From contig NZ_ATUK01000014.1 in the NCBI RefSeq assembly GCF_000420165.1, positions 206,001-270,000 of the forward strand: 64,000 bases of DNA, read 5' to 3'. Of this stretch, positions 1 to 7,628 are shown piece after piece. The notes below the pieces were generated by a model, which saw nothing but the letters and a program-made list of their open reading frames with translations, was not told the origin of the DNA and ran no database searches. Origin of the DNA: Thioalkalivibrio sp. AKL19 (GTDB lineage Bacteria; Pseudomonadota; Gammaproteobacteria; Ectothiorhodospirales; Ectothiorhodospiraceae). Both the position numbers and the translations under genes were made by a program. Within the stretch, counting starts at the first letter, position 1. Every line of letters starts with the position of its first letter.

Positions 1-77
1 AGCGGATGGGCAAGCCGGTCCTGCACCTGGAGGACGGGCGCGTCGAAGCGCGGGCGGCCGGCGAGGGCACGGCATGA
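1..77 (+). CDS. ftsE: FtsE, C-terminal end (partial)
   Basis: The window opens inside a gene whose last 24 codons read RMGKPVLHLEDGRVEAR and on to a TGA at 75-77. This is the usual tail of FtsE, the ATPase of the FtsEX cell-division complex, which controls septal peptidoglycan hydrolysis. The stop overlaps the ftsX ATG in an ATGA junction, the normal ftsE-ftsX coupling. The ATPase motifs lie outside the window, so the call rests on position and the tail. Confidence 0.75.
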   Translation, partial: RMGKPVLHLEDGRVEARAAGEGTA

Positions 78-1003
78 AGCCCGCGCGGCGCATGCTGGAT
101 GTCGTCCCGGCCTGGCTGGAGGCCCACCGGGATGCCGGCCGGCGCAGCCTCCAGCGGCGCATGCAGGCCCCGGTCCTGAGCCTGATCAGCATCGCCGTGC
201 TGGGCTTTATCCTCGCCCTGCCGGCCTACCTCTGGGTCCTGCTGGACAACGCCCGCGCCCTGTCCGCCCACGTGGACCACGACCCGCGCATCGCCCTCTA
301 CCTCGACGGCGTGGAGGCGGCCACGGTTGCGGATCTGGAACGCCACCTGGAGACCGATGCGCGGGTGGAACGCTGGACCTGGATCGATGCGGATGACGCC
401 CTGGCCACCTACCGCGAGGGAATGAGCGATCCGGGCCTGCTGGACTGGCTGGACGAGAACCCGCTGCCGGACGTGGTCGACGTCGTGCCCGCCACGGCCG
501 ACCCGGACACGGTGGCGGCGCTGCGCGAGGCGCTCGCGGCGACCGCCCCGGACGCGACCGTAGTCAGCGACGACGAGTGGGTCCGCCAACTGAACAGCCT
601 GCATCAACTGGGGCTGCGCATCCTGGCGGTGGTCGGCGCGTTGCTGGGCCTGGGAGCACTGCTGATCCTGGCCCTGGCGACCGCCTCGGAGCTGCGCGAG
701 CGCCGGGAGGAAATCGCGATCTCGCGCATCAGCGGGGCCACCCACCGTTTCCTGCGCCGGCCTTCCCTCTACGGGGGCCTGATCACCGGCCTTGGCGGCG
801 GGATCTTCGCCGGCATCCTGCTGCTGATCGGGATCGGGCTGAGCCGGGCGCCCCTGGAACAGGCCGCCGCGGCCTTCGATCTCGAATTCGCGCTCGGACT
901 CCCCGGGGCCAGCCACCTCCTGACCCTGCTGCTGGCCGGGCTCCTCCTTGGCTGGCTGGGGGCGCGGCTGGGCAGCGGCCATGCCCTGCGCGATGCGCCG
1001 TAA
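74..1003 (+). CDS. ftsX: Cell division protein FtsX
   Basis: FtsX is the inner-membrane partner of FtsE; its periplasmic loop activates peptidoglycan amidase regulators at the septum. The 309-residue product has a cytoplasmic N-terminus, a membrane segment near 33-57, a large periplasmic domain to about 175, and three more membrane segments near 177-200, 228-252 and 276-298, which is the FtsX four-helix plan. The SELRERREEIAISRISGAT stretch after helix 2 is the typical cytoplasmic coupling loop. The start is fixed by the ATGA overlap with ftsE, and rpoH follows, as in many gammaproteobacteria. Confidence 0.93.
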   Translation: MKPARRMLDVVPAWLEAHRDAGRRSLQRRMQAPVLSLISIAVLGFILALPAYLWVLLDNARALSAHVDHDPRIALYLDGVEAATVADLERHLETDARVERWTWIDADDALATYREGMSDPGLLDWLDENPLPDVVDVVPATADPDTVAALREALAATAPDATVVSDDEWVRQLNSLHQLGLRILAVVGALLGLGALLILALATASELRERREEIAISRISGATHRFLRRPSLYGGLITGLGGGIFAGILLLIGIGLSRAPLEQAAAAFDLEFALGLPGASHLLTLLLAGLLLGWLGARLGSGHALRDAP

Positions 1004-1045
1004 GGAGGCTCGGGCTGGCAAAAACGGCCGGAACTTTTGCAGGGT

Positions 1046-1072
1046 TTAGCACTCTTATCCACAGACTGCTAA
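1046..1072 (+). promoter_or_regulatory. CIRCE element (HrcA operator) upstream of rpoH
   Basis: The sequence is TTAGCACTC, nine bases, then GACTGCTAA. The CIRCE consensus is TTAGCACTC-N9-GAGTGCTAA, so 17 of 18 arm positions match with the exact spacer. It lies 33 bases before the preferred rpoH ATG, in the gap after ftsX. CIRCE is bound by the heat-sensitive repressor HrcA, so rpoH transcription is probably repressed by HrcA at normal temperature. No hrcA gene is in the window. Confidence 0.85.
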
Positions 1073-1105
1073 TCTAGAGTAATGAACCCGGAGGTATCAC
1101 CACGC

Positions 1106-1969
1106 ATGACCCAAGCCCTGACCACCCCGCGCATCGACATGCCCGTACCGGTGGGCGACCTCGATCACTACATGCAGGCCGTTGGCCGCATCGAGGTACT
1201 GGACGTCGAACAGGAACGCGAACTGGCCGTGGCGCTGCACGAGCGCCAGGACCTGGACGCCGCGCGCCAGCTGATCCTGCATAACCTGCGCTTCGTGATC
1301 CACGTCGCGCGCGGCTACCAGGGTTATGGCCTGCCGCTGGGTGACCTGATCCAGGAGGGCAACGTGGGCCTGATGAAGGCCGTGCGCCGCTTTGATCCGA
1401 ATCAGGGCGTGCGCCTGGTGTCCTTCGCGGTGCACTGGATCCGCGCCGAGATCCACGAATTCATCCTGCGCAACTGGCGCATCGTGAAGGTCGCGACCAC
1501 GAAGGCCCAGCGCAAGCTGTTCTTCAACCTGCGCAGCGCCAAACAGCGCCTGGGCTGGCTGTCGAACGCCGAGGTCTCCGCCGTCGCGCAGGACCTGGGT
1601 GTCTCGGAGAAGGACGTCTGGGAGATGGAACGTCGCCTGTCGAGCCAGGATGCGAGCTTCGACCCGGGCCCGGAGGCCGACGACGAGGGCTACCAGTCCC
1701 CGTCCGAGCGCCTGAGCCTGGAGGACCTGAGTGACGACCCGGCGCACGTGACCGAGGACGAGGACTGGGACCGCCACTACCAGGAACGCCTGAGCCAGAC
1801 CCTGGGCGAACTCGACGAGCGCGCCCGCACCATCCTGATGCGCCGCTACATGGCGGACCAGAAGGCCACGCTGCACGAGCTGGCCGCGGAATACGGCGTC
1901 TCGGCCGAACGGATCCGCCAGATCGAGAACAACGCGATCAAACGCATCCGGGCAGCCTTCGACGACTGA
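1106..1969 (+). CDS. rpoH: RNA polymerase sigma-32 factor RpoH
   Basis: This is the heat-shock sigma factor. From the chosen ATG the product has 287 residues. Region 2.2 reads DLIQEGNVGLMKAV (about 80-93), and the diagnostic RpoH box QRKLFFNLR is at 135-143. Region 4 ends in a helix-turn-helix with SAERIRQIENNAIKRIR. The ATG at 1106 is preferred because GGAGG lies 11 bases upstream; an in-frame ATG at 1082 has no ribosome site and lies close to the CIRCE element. ftsX is directly upstream and a strong hairpin terminator follows. Confidence 0.96.
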   Translation: MTQALTTPRIDMPVPVGDLDHYMQAVGRIEVLDVEQERELAVALHERQDLDAARQLILHNLRFVIHVARGYQGYGLPLGDLIQEGNVGLMKAVRRFDPNQGVRLVSFAVHWIRAEIHEFILRNWRIVKVATTKAQRKLFFNLRSAKQRLGWLSNAEVSAVAQDLGVSEKDVWEMERRLSSQDASFDPGPEADDEGYQSPSERLSLEDLSDDPAHVTEDEDWDRHYQERLSQTLGELDERARTILMRRYMADQKATLHELAAEYGVSAERIRQIENNAIKRIRAAFDD

Positions 1970-2007
1970 CGACCGGGTCTGGCGCCGGAAACGGAATCGC
2001 CCGAACG

Positions 2008-2039
2008 AAAAAGGCCCCGGCATACGCCGGGGCCTTTTT
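2008..2039. terminator. Bidirectional intrinsic terminator
   Basis: A perfect 14-bp stem (AAAAAGGCCCCGGC, loop ATAC, then its complement) carries five A on one side and five T on the other. It can terminate rpoH on the plus strand and the cco cluster on the minus strand, since both transcripts converge here. Confidence 0.93.
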
Positions 2040-2093
2040 GTTGCCGGGTGCACCGGGGCCCTGCCCCGCGATCCCGGCTGGGTTCGTTTCCGG

Positions 2094-2195
2094 TCAACCG
2101 AACAGGATCACCGAGAAAAAGCTGATCCAGGACCAGATGATCAGGCCGACCGTGAAGGTCAGCGGAAAGTTGTCAAAGCTAAACCATTCGCGCAT
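2094..2195 (-). CDS. 33-residue single-pass membrane protein at the end of the cco cluster
   Basis: A short reading frame encodes 33 residues: a hydrophilic start (MREWFSFDNFP) followed by one hydrophobic helix of about 20 residues rich in Ile, Trp and Phe, ending VILFG. GAGG lies 8 bases before the ATG. It is 78 bases downstream of ccoS on the same strand and is the last frame before the terminator at 2008-2039. Small single-helix subunits such as CcoM and CcoQ are known in cbb3 oxidases, but I do not recognise this sequence as CcoM. A role in oxidase assembly or stability is inferred from position only. Confidence 0.6.
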   Translation of the reverse strand: MREWFSFDNFPLTFTVGLIIWSWISFFSVILFG

Positions 2196-2273
2196 CTCGC
2201 AATCCTCGGAATTTTCCAACCAGAACAGGCGAAGGGTAAGCCGCGCCGCGCCGAGGCGCAAGTGCGACCCACG

Positions 2274-2498
2274 TCAGCGCTCGGGATTGTCCGGCCCGCG
2301 CGGGGCATCCTCATCCCGGTCCGGCGGATGATCATCCGAACCGGTCGGGATGCGCGGGTCGTCGTCATCCATCAGGATGCGATGGGCCGGGCCCTGGAGG
2401 TCATCGTACTGCCCCGAGCGGATGGCCCAGAACAGCACCAGACCCACCACCAGGGCAAACAGCATCGCCAGCGGAATCAGCAGGTACAGGATGGTCAT
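2274..2498 (-). CDS. ccoS: cbb3 oxidase maturation protein CcoS
   Basis: CcoS is a small inner-membrane protein needed to insert cofactors into cbb3 oxidase. The 74-residue product has one N-terminal helix (about 3-26) and then the family signature FWAIRSGQYDDLQGPAHRIL, followed by an acidic tail. It lies 30 bases after ccoI, in the usual ccoGHIS order. Confidence 0.93.
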   Translation of the reverse strand: MTILYLLIPLAMLFALVVGLVLFWAIRSGQYDDLQGPAHRILMDDDDPRIPTGSDDHPPDRDEDAPRGPDNPER

Positions 2499-2528
2499 GC
2501 CCCCAGTGTACCCAGCCGCGGGGCGGGC

Positions 2529-5078
2529 TTAAACCGGGGGCGCACCCGATGGCCGGCCGCGCGCGAGCGCTTCGGACCGGGATTCGGACGGCCGCTCCTC
2601 AACCCCCCGCGCAGGGCGCAGCCGCAGGGCATTGCCGACGACCAGCAACGAGCTGAGCGACATGCCCAGCGCGGCCAGCCAGGGGGTCAGCAGCCCGGAC
2701 GCCGCCACCGGCAGCGCCACCACGTTGTAGCCGATCGCCCAGGCAATGTTCTGACGGATCACGCGCCGGGTGTGGCGAGCCTGGTCCAGCGCCTGCGGCA
2801 GATGCTCCAGCCGATCCGACAACAGGACCAGGTCCGCCTGTGTCTGAGCCAGCTGGGTGCCGCCACCCATTGCCAGCGAGACGTCGGCGCCGGCGAGTAC
2901 CGGGGCATCGTTGATACCCTCGCCGGCCATCAGCACGACCCGACCCTCGGCCTGACGGGCCCGCACATAGGCGAGCTTGTCCTCCGGGCTCATGCCACCC
3001 TCGGCGGCCGAGATGTCCATTTGCGCGGCGAACGCCCGCGCGGCCTCGGGCCGGTCGCCGGTCAGCAGAACCACCTCCAGGCCGCGCGCACGCAGGTCCT
3101 GTATGACATGCCGCGCCTCCGGACGCGGGGTATCGGCCAGCCAGAACCGTGCGACTGGCTGGTCGTCGACGATCAGCCAGACGGGGGTGGCGAGGGGATG
3201 ATCGGCGGGGGGCTGCGGGCTCGGCGCCCCACCGGACGGAAGCATGGAAGCACCACCAATCGCGACACGATGCGTCCCAATGCGTCCCTGGAGGCCCTGG
3301 CCGGGGATATTGCGGATTTCACTGGCGGTCAACGCCGGGGTCCCGGCCGGCTCGACCAGGGCACGCGCCACGGGGTGTTCGGAGTGGGCCTCCAGGGCAG
3401 CCGCCCAGTGCAGCCAGTCACTGCCCGCGGGCGCGGCCCGCAGGTCCGTCCGCGCGACCAGGCGCGGCATGCCGATCGTCAGCGTTCCGGTCTTGTCGAG
3501 GCACACCAGGTCGACGCGCGGCATTGTCTCCAGGGCGCTTCCGCGAGTCACCAGGAGGCCGAGGCGCGACAACGCGCCGGTGGTGGCGGTCAGCGCCACC
3601 GGCGTGGCAAGCGCCAGGGCGCAGGGGCAGGTAGCCACCAGCATCGCAACCATGACCCACAACGCGCGCGCGGGATCGATCCAGGCGTACCAGACCAGGC
3701 CGGCCAACGCGGTCAGGACCAGGACGGTGCCCACGAACCAGCCCGTGCCGGCCTCGGCGATCCGGGCCATGCGCGGCTTTTCGGTCTGGGCGCGGTCGAG
3801 CAAGCGCTGAATGGCCGCCAGGGTGGTCTCCGCTCCGACCCGCCGGACCTCGATCATCAAGGGGCCGTCGACATTCACGGTCCCGCCGGTCACCGCATCG
3901 CCGGGTCGGGCCGGGTGCGGCTCGGGCTCCCCGGTCAGCAGGGCCCGGTTAACGGTGGACTCGCCCGTGCACACCACGCCGTCCATGGGAATGGTCTCGC
4001 CGGGGCGCACGCGCACCCGATCGCCCGGGACCAGCTCACCAACCGGGACCGCCTCCACCTGGCCGTCCGCGCCCTCGCGGTTGGCGATGGCCGGGACCAG
4101 CCGGTCCAGGCGGTCGATGGCATGGCTGGCGCGCTGGCGCGCGATCAGCTCCAGGTAGCGACTGGTGAGCAGGAAGAAGACGAACATCACGACCGACTCG
4201 AAATAGACGTGCTCCCCGGTCCCGAGGATCACCGCGTAGAGGCTGGCCAGGTAGGTGACGATGATGGCCAGGCTTACGGGTACATCCATGCCGAGCTGCC
4301 AGTGGCGCAGGTCGCGCCAGGCGCTCTGGTAGAACGGGATCGCGGAATACAGCACCACCGGGGTGGTCAGGGCCGCCGCGACCCAGCGCATAAACTGGAG
4401 CAGATCCTCATGTTCGGTGTCCTCCGCGCCCAGCCAGAGGGCCACGGCCAGCATCATCACCTGCATCATTCCCAGCGCGGCCACGGCGATGCGGCGCAGG
4501 GCCAGCCCGCGTTCGCGTGCGATCGCCTGTTCCCGGGTTCCGGGGTCGTAGGGATGGGCGTGATAGCCGATGTCGCGGATCGCCTTGAGGATGTCCGACA
4601 GGGCAATCCGCTCAGGATCCCACACCACCTGCGCGCGATGAGTGGAGTAGTTGACGCGGAAGCTCTCCACGCCCGGCAGCGCCTGGACATGGCGTTCGTT
4701 GAGCCAGACGCAGGCTGCACAGGTGATGCCCTCGAGCATCAGGGCGGCTTCGCGCCGGTTGCCACCATCACCCGCGGACGCCACGAACTGCTGCTGCACA
4801 CCGGGGTGGTCGAACAGCTCGAGCTCGCGGAGCTCTTCGGGAATCAGGGGACTGCCGCTTTCCGCCGGTGGCGCATCACGGTGATGGTAATAGGCGCCCA
4901 GGCCGCGTTCGATAATCGCACCGGCCACGGCCTGGCAGCCGGGGCAGCAGGTGGGTTCCTCCCGGCCTTCGAAGGCGACGGGATAGCAGGCGCCGTCGGG
5001 CACATCCAGCCCGCAGTGGAAACAACGGGTAGGGGCCGCGGACGATGCCGGGCCCTGCGAATCGGACGCGAGCGCCAC
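2529..5078 (-). CDS. ccoI: Cu(+)-translocating P-type ATPase CcoI (FixI)
   Basis: CcoI is a slow copper-exporting P1B ATPase that supplies copper for the heme-copper centre of cbb3 oxidase. In 849 residues it shows an N-terminal Cys cluster (CFHC at 19-22, CCPGC at 44-48), a heavy-metal domain with CAAC at 120-123, the TGE loop at 382-384, the membrane CPC metal site at 484-486, the phosphorylated Asp in DKTGT at 528-532, and SEHP at 566-569. The hinge motif, normally GDGxND, reads GEGIND at 719-724, a conservative Asp-to-Glu change at a usually fixed position. The gene sits between ccoH and ccoS. Confidence 0.95.
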   Translation of the reverse strand: MALASDSQGPASSAAPTRCFHCGLDVPDGACYPVAFEGREEPTCCPGCQAVAGAIIERGLGAYYHHRDAPPAESGSPLIPEELRELELFDHPGVQQQFVASAGDGGNRREAALMLEGITCAACVWLNERHVQALPGVESFRVNYSTHRAQVVWDPERIALSDILKAIRDIGYHAHPYDPGTREQAIARERGLALRRIAVAALGMMQVMMLAVALWLGAEDTEHEDLLQFMRWVAAALTTPVVLYSAIPFYQSAWRDLRHWQLGMDVPVSLAIIVTYLASLYAVILGTGEHVYFESVVMFVFFLLTSRYLELIARQRASHAIDRLDRLVPAIANREGADGQVEAVPVGELVPGDRVRVRPGETIPMDGVVCTGESTVNRALLTGEPEPHPARPGDAVTGGTVNVDGPLMIEVRRVGAETTLAAIQRLLDRAQTEKPRMARIAEAGTGWFVGTVLVLTALAGLVWYAWIDPARALWVMVAMLVATCPCALALATPVALTATTGALSRLGLLVTRGSALETMPRVDLVCLDKTGTLTIGMPRLVARTDLRAAPAGSDWLHWAAALEAHSEHPVARALVEPAGTPALTASEIRNIPGQGLQGRIGTHRVAIGGASMLPSGGAPSPQPPADHPLATPVWLIVDDQPVARFWLADTPRPEARHVIQDLRARGLEVVLLTGDRPEAARAFAAQMDISAAEGGMSPEDKLAYVRARQAEGRVVLMAGEGINDAPVLAGADVSLAMGGGTQLAQTQADLVLLSDRLEHLPQALDQARHTRRVIRQNIAWAIGYNVVALPVAASGLLTPWLAALGMSLSSLLVVGNALRLRPARGVEERPSESRSEALARGRPSGAPPV

Positions 5079-5095
5079 GGCGAAGGCGGAGAGAT

Positions 5096-5929
5096 CTAGC
5101 CGGACTGGGCGCTACGCACGCGGGTCCGGGCCTGCTGCTCCAGCAACTGCCCGTCGCGCTGTACCTGGAAACGCAAGTCCCAGCGGCCCGGGGCCGACAA
5201 TGCGACCTCGACCTGGTACAGGCCATCCCCCATGTGCTGCATCTCGAAGCCCTGGTCGCGGCGCTCGTCGGCAAGCCACATGAACAGGCCGCGGATGCTG
5301 GCGTCGTCGATCGGCACGCCGTCGGCATCGCGGACCTCGACCTGGAGGGTGGCGGTCTCGCCCTCGGTGGGACGCTCCACCCAGCCCTGGCGGACCTGCC
5401 AGCCCTTTTCGCGCTGGGCCTGAAGCTCGGACACTCGGTGCACCGCCAGCGCCTGCTTGCGACTTTCCATGCCGGCCACGGTCCCCGGGAAGGCCGAGGT
5501 TACCTGCTCCGCCCGGTTCTCGGGTTCGGGCAGGATCGAGCCGATGAACTGCTGCGGCATGCCGTTATGGGCCAGCGTGATCAAAACGGCTTGAACGGAC
5601 GCAACGATGGTGAAGAACCCGACGAGTACCAGCGGCGCCCAGTGCAAGCGGCCCATCTTGGCCTTGCCACCGTTCTCGGCCTCGGCCTCTTTCTGGGTGA
5701 AGACGATCCCCAGGCCATAGGGCACGATGATGTACAGCGCAAGATGGATGGCGAATACATCCGCCCCCTGCCAGGTGAGGATCGAATAGGGGATAAACAG
5801 GAACAGCATGATCGCGACCACCACCGCTGCGGTGCTGTAGGCCTTCAACCGCGTGAAGCGATAGATCAGGGCAAACAGGAAGGCCAGGGCCGCACTGCCG
5901 ACGCCGAGGGTAATGACGAGATTGCTCAT
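5096..5929 (-). CDS. ccoH: CcoH/FixH domain protein with an extra N-terminal membrane domain
   Basis: CcoH is an assembly factor that stays with cbb3 oxidase. Typical family members have one membrane helix and 150-180 residues. This one has 277 residues and four predicted helices (about 4-23, 33-50, 57-77, 96-120). The C-terminal half (about 150-270) carries the FixH-like periplasmic domain with GLYQVEVALSAPGRWDLRFQ. It lies between ccoG and ccoI on the same strand. The extra helices look like a lineage-specific extension; whether they anchor the protein or do something else cannot be told from sequence. Confidence 0.85.
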   Translation of the reverse strand: MSNLVITLGVGSAALAFLFALIYRFTRLKAYSTAAVVVAIMLFLFIPYSILTWQGADVFAIHLALYIIVPYGLGIVFTQKEAEAENGGKAKMGRLHWAPLVLVGFFTIVASVQAVLITLAHNGMPQQFIGSILPEPENRAEQVTSAFPGTVAGMESRKQALAVHRVSELQAQREKGWQVRQGWVERPTEGETATLQVEVRDADGVPIDDASIRGLFMWLADERRDQGFEMQHMGDGLYQVEVALSAPGRWDLRFQVQRDGQLLEQQARTRVRSAQSG

Positions 5930-6043
5930 GACGGTTTCTTCGTTTCCTGCGTTGTCGCAAGCTAGGCGCTTGCGTTGAGCTGCGCGATTTCCGGCAGCCG
6001 GATTACTGTTTCTCGCCCGTCCGCCGCTCGCGGCGGAGGGCGG

Positions 6044-7444
6044 CTATCGATGACTGAACTGCGAGGTCACCTCGAGCGGTTCGATATGTCCCTCGCGGTC
6101 CGTGATGACAAACCGGAAAGGCTGTGGCGACGGCGCCCCCGCGGGTACCTCGTGGCGCACCCGGGCGACCACGGTCAGTCGCTCCCCGGGCTCCAGGCGA
6201 ATGCGCTCCACCTGGCCGAGATCGAGCTCGGCGCCCTCGAGTCCCGCGAGCCCGATCTCGAAGTCCAGCTCGCGGTCGGCGGTGTTGTTCAGGCGGATCT
6301 CGTAGCCGTTCTGGATCCGCCCATCGGACATCTGAACGTACAGGGGCTGACGCACCTGGTTGACGTTGGCATCGACCGGGGGGCGGCCGAGGATGCTGGC
6401 TGCCAGCGCCACGATCACGATGACGACCGCGGCCCCGTAGCCAAGGGTCTTGCCCCTCAGGACACGGGTCTCCCCCCCCTCCTGCTCGCGTTCCGAGGTG
6501 TAGCCAATCAGCCCGCGCGGCCAGCCCTGCTTGTCCATGATGGTATTGCACGCATCGATGCAAAGCGCACAGTGGATGCACTGGAACTGCAGCCCGTCGC
6601 GGATATCGATCCCGGTCGGACAGACCTGGACGCAGTACCCGCAGTCGATGCAGTCGCCCACGCCGGCCGCCTGGCGCTCCTCGCGGGTCTTCAGGCCGGC
6701 CGTGACTTTCGCCCGGCCAGCCGTGCCTTCGCCCCGCGCCTCGTCGTAGGACACGATCATCGTGTCGCGGTCGAACATCACGCTCTGGAAGCGCGCATAG
6801 GGGCACATGAAGGTGCAGACCTGCTCGCGCGCCAGGCCGGCGAAGGTATAGGTAGTGGCCGTGAGGATTCCGGCAGTGACATAGGCGGCGTAGACCGCCT
6901 GCCCGGTGAAGAAGTCGGCCACGATGGACGGCGCGTTACCCCAGTAGAGGACGAAACCCAGCCCGGTCGCGAACGCGACCACCAGCCAGGAAGCGTGGGT
7001 CAGCCCGTACTTGATGAGCTTTTCGCCGTTCCACGGCTGCTTGGCCAGGCGCAGCCGCGCGGGCCGCTCGCCCTGGATCTTGCGCTCCAGCCACATGAAG
7101 ACATCGGTCCACAGCGTCTGGAAGCAAAAATAGCCACAAAACACACGCCCCGCCACACCGGTGACGAAGAACAGGAGCAAGGCGGCCAGCACCAGGAACC
7201 CCGCCAACCAGAAGATATCCTGGGGATAGACCACCAGGTCGAAGATGTGAAACTGGCGGCCCGGAATATCGAAGAGCACAGCCTGGTTGGGCCCGTACTC
7301 CCGCTCCCAGCGTATCCACGGCAGTCCGAAGAACACACCGTAGGCCACCAGGAGGATCCCGGTCTTGAGGTTACGGAAACGGCCCTTGACCGATCGCGGA
7401 TGGATCGGGATACGCGCTTCGTACAACGGCTGGGCCTGGGACAT
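6044..7444 (-). CDS. ccoG: cbb3 oxidase accessory iron-sulfur protein CcoG (RdxA/FixG)
   Basis: CcoG is a polytopic membrane ferredoxin-like protein implicated in copper(II) reduction for cbb3 oxidase assembly. The 466-residue product has several N-terminal membrane helices including the VFCGYFCFQTLWTDVFMWLE segment, a two-cluster ferredoxin region (CIDCGYCVQVCP and CIHCALCIDACN), one more helix (about 336-356), and a C-terminal Ig-like domain. Full length for the family. Two hairpins separate it from ccoP, so ccoGHIS may form its own transcription unit. Confidence 0.95.
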   Translation of the reverse strand: MSQAQPLYEARIPIHPRSVKGRFRNLKTGILLVAYGVFFGLPWIRWEREYGPNQAVLFDIPGRQFHIFDLVVYPQDIFWLAGFLVLAALLLFFVTGVAGRVFCGYFCFQTLWTDVFMWLERKIQGERPARLRLAKQPWNGEKLIKYGLTHASWLVVAFATGLGFVLYWGNAPSIVADFFTGQAVYAAYVTAGILTATTYTFAGLAREQVCTFMCPYARFQSVMFDRDTMIVSYDEARGEGTAGRAKVTAGLKTREERQAAGVGDCIDCGYCVQVCPTGIDIRDGLQFQCIHCALCIDACNTIMDKQGWPRGLIGYTSEREQEGGETRVLRGKTLGYGAAVVIVIVALAASILGRPPVDANVNQVRQPLYVQMSDGRIQNGYEIRLNNTADRELDFEIGLAGLEGAELDLGQVERIRLEPGERLTVVARVRHEVPAGAPSPQPFRFVITDREGHIEPLEVTSQFSHR

Positions 7445-7527
7445 CGAATCCTCCCGGAGGCTATCCGGCAGAGGGGCGCCGGCGGCATCGCCGAGCTACC
7501 CGCGGGTACTCTTCAAGCCAAACAAAC

Positions 7528-7568
7528 AGGGGTGCCCTCGGGCGTCAAGAAACCCGGCGGGCACCCCT
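7528..7568 (-). terminator. Terminator-like hairpin between ccoP and ccoG
   Basis: Ten-base arms AGGGGTGCCC and GGGCACCCCT enclose 21 bases. On the minus strand the stem is followed by a T-rich run, TGTTTGTTTGG. It lies downstream of ccoP and could terminate or attenuate transcription into ccoGHIS. Confidence 0.6.
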
Positions 7569-7582
7569 GTGGAAAAGCGGTT

Positions 7583-7612
7583 CTGTCGACCGCCAGCCCC
7601 GGCGGTCGACAG
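7583..7612. other. Perfect 12-bp hairpin after ccoP
   Basis: CTGTCGACCGCC, loop AGCCCC, then the exact complement. It begins 17 bases past the ccoP stop and has no T-run. It probably protects the 3' end of the ccoNOQP transcript or works with the next hairpin as a processing site. Confidence 0.55.
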
Positions 7613-7628
7613 ATGATCCAGCGCCAGG

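Noticed and set aside
2262-5099. A 945-codon open frame antisense to ccoI, and a 1039-codon one antisense to soeA copy 1 (23340-26459)
   Set aside because: Long antisense frames are expected in GC-rich genes. Their translations are low-complexity (Arg, Gln, Gly, His) and match no family, while the opposite strand encodes clear proteins.
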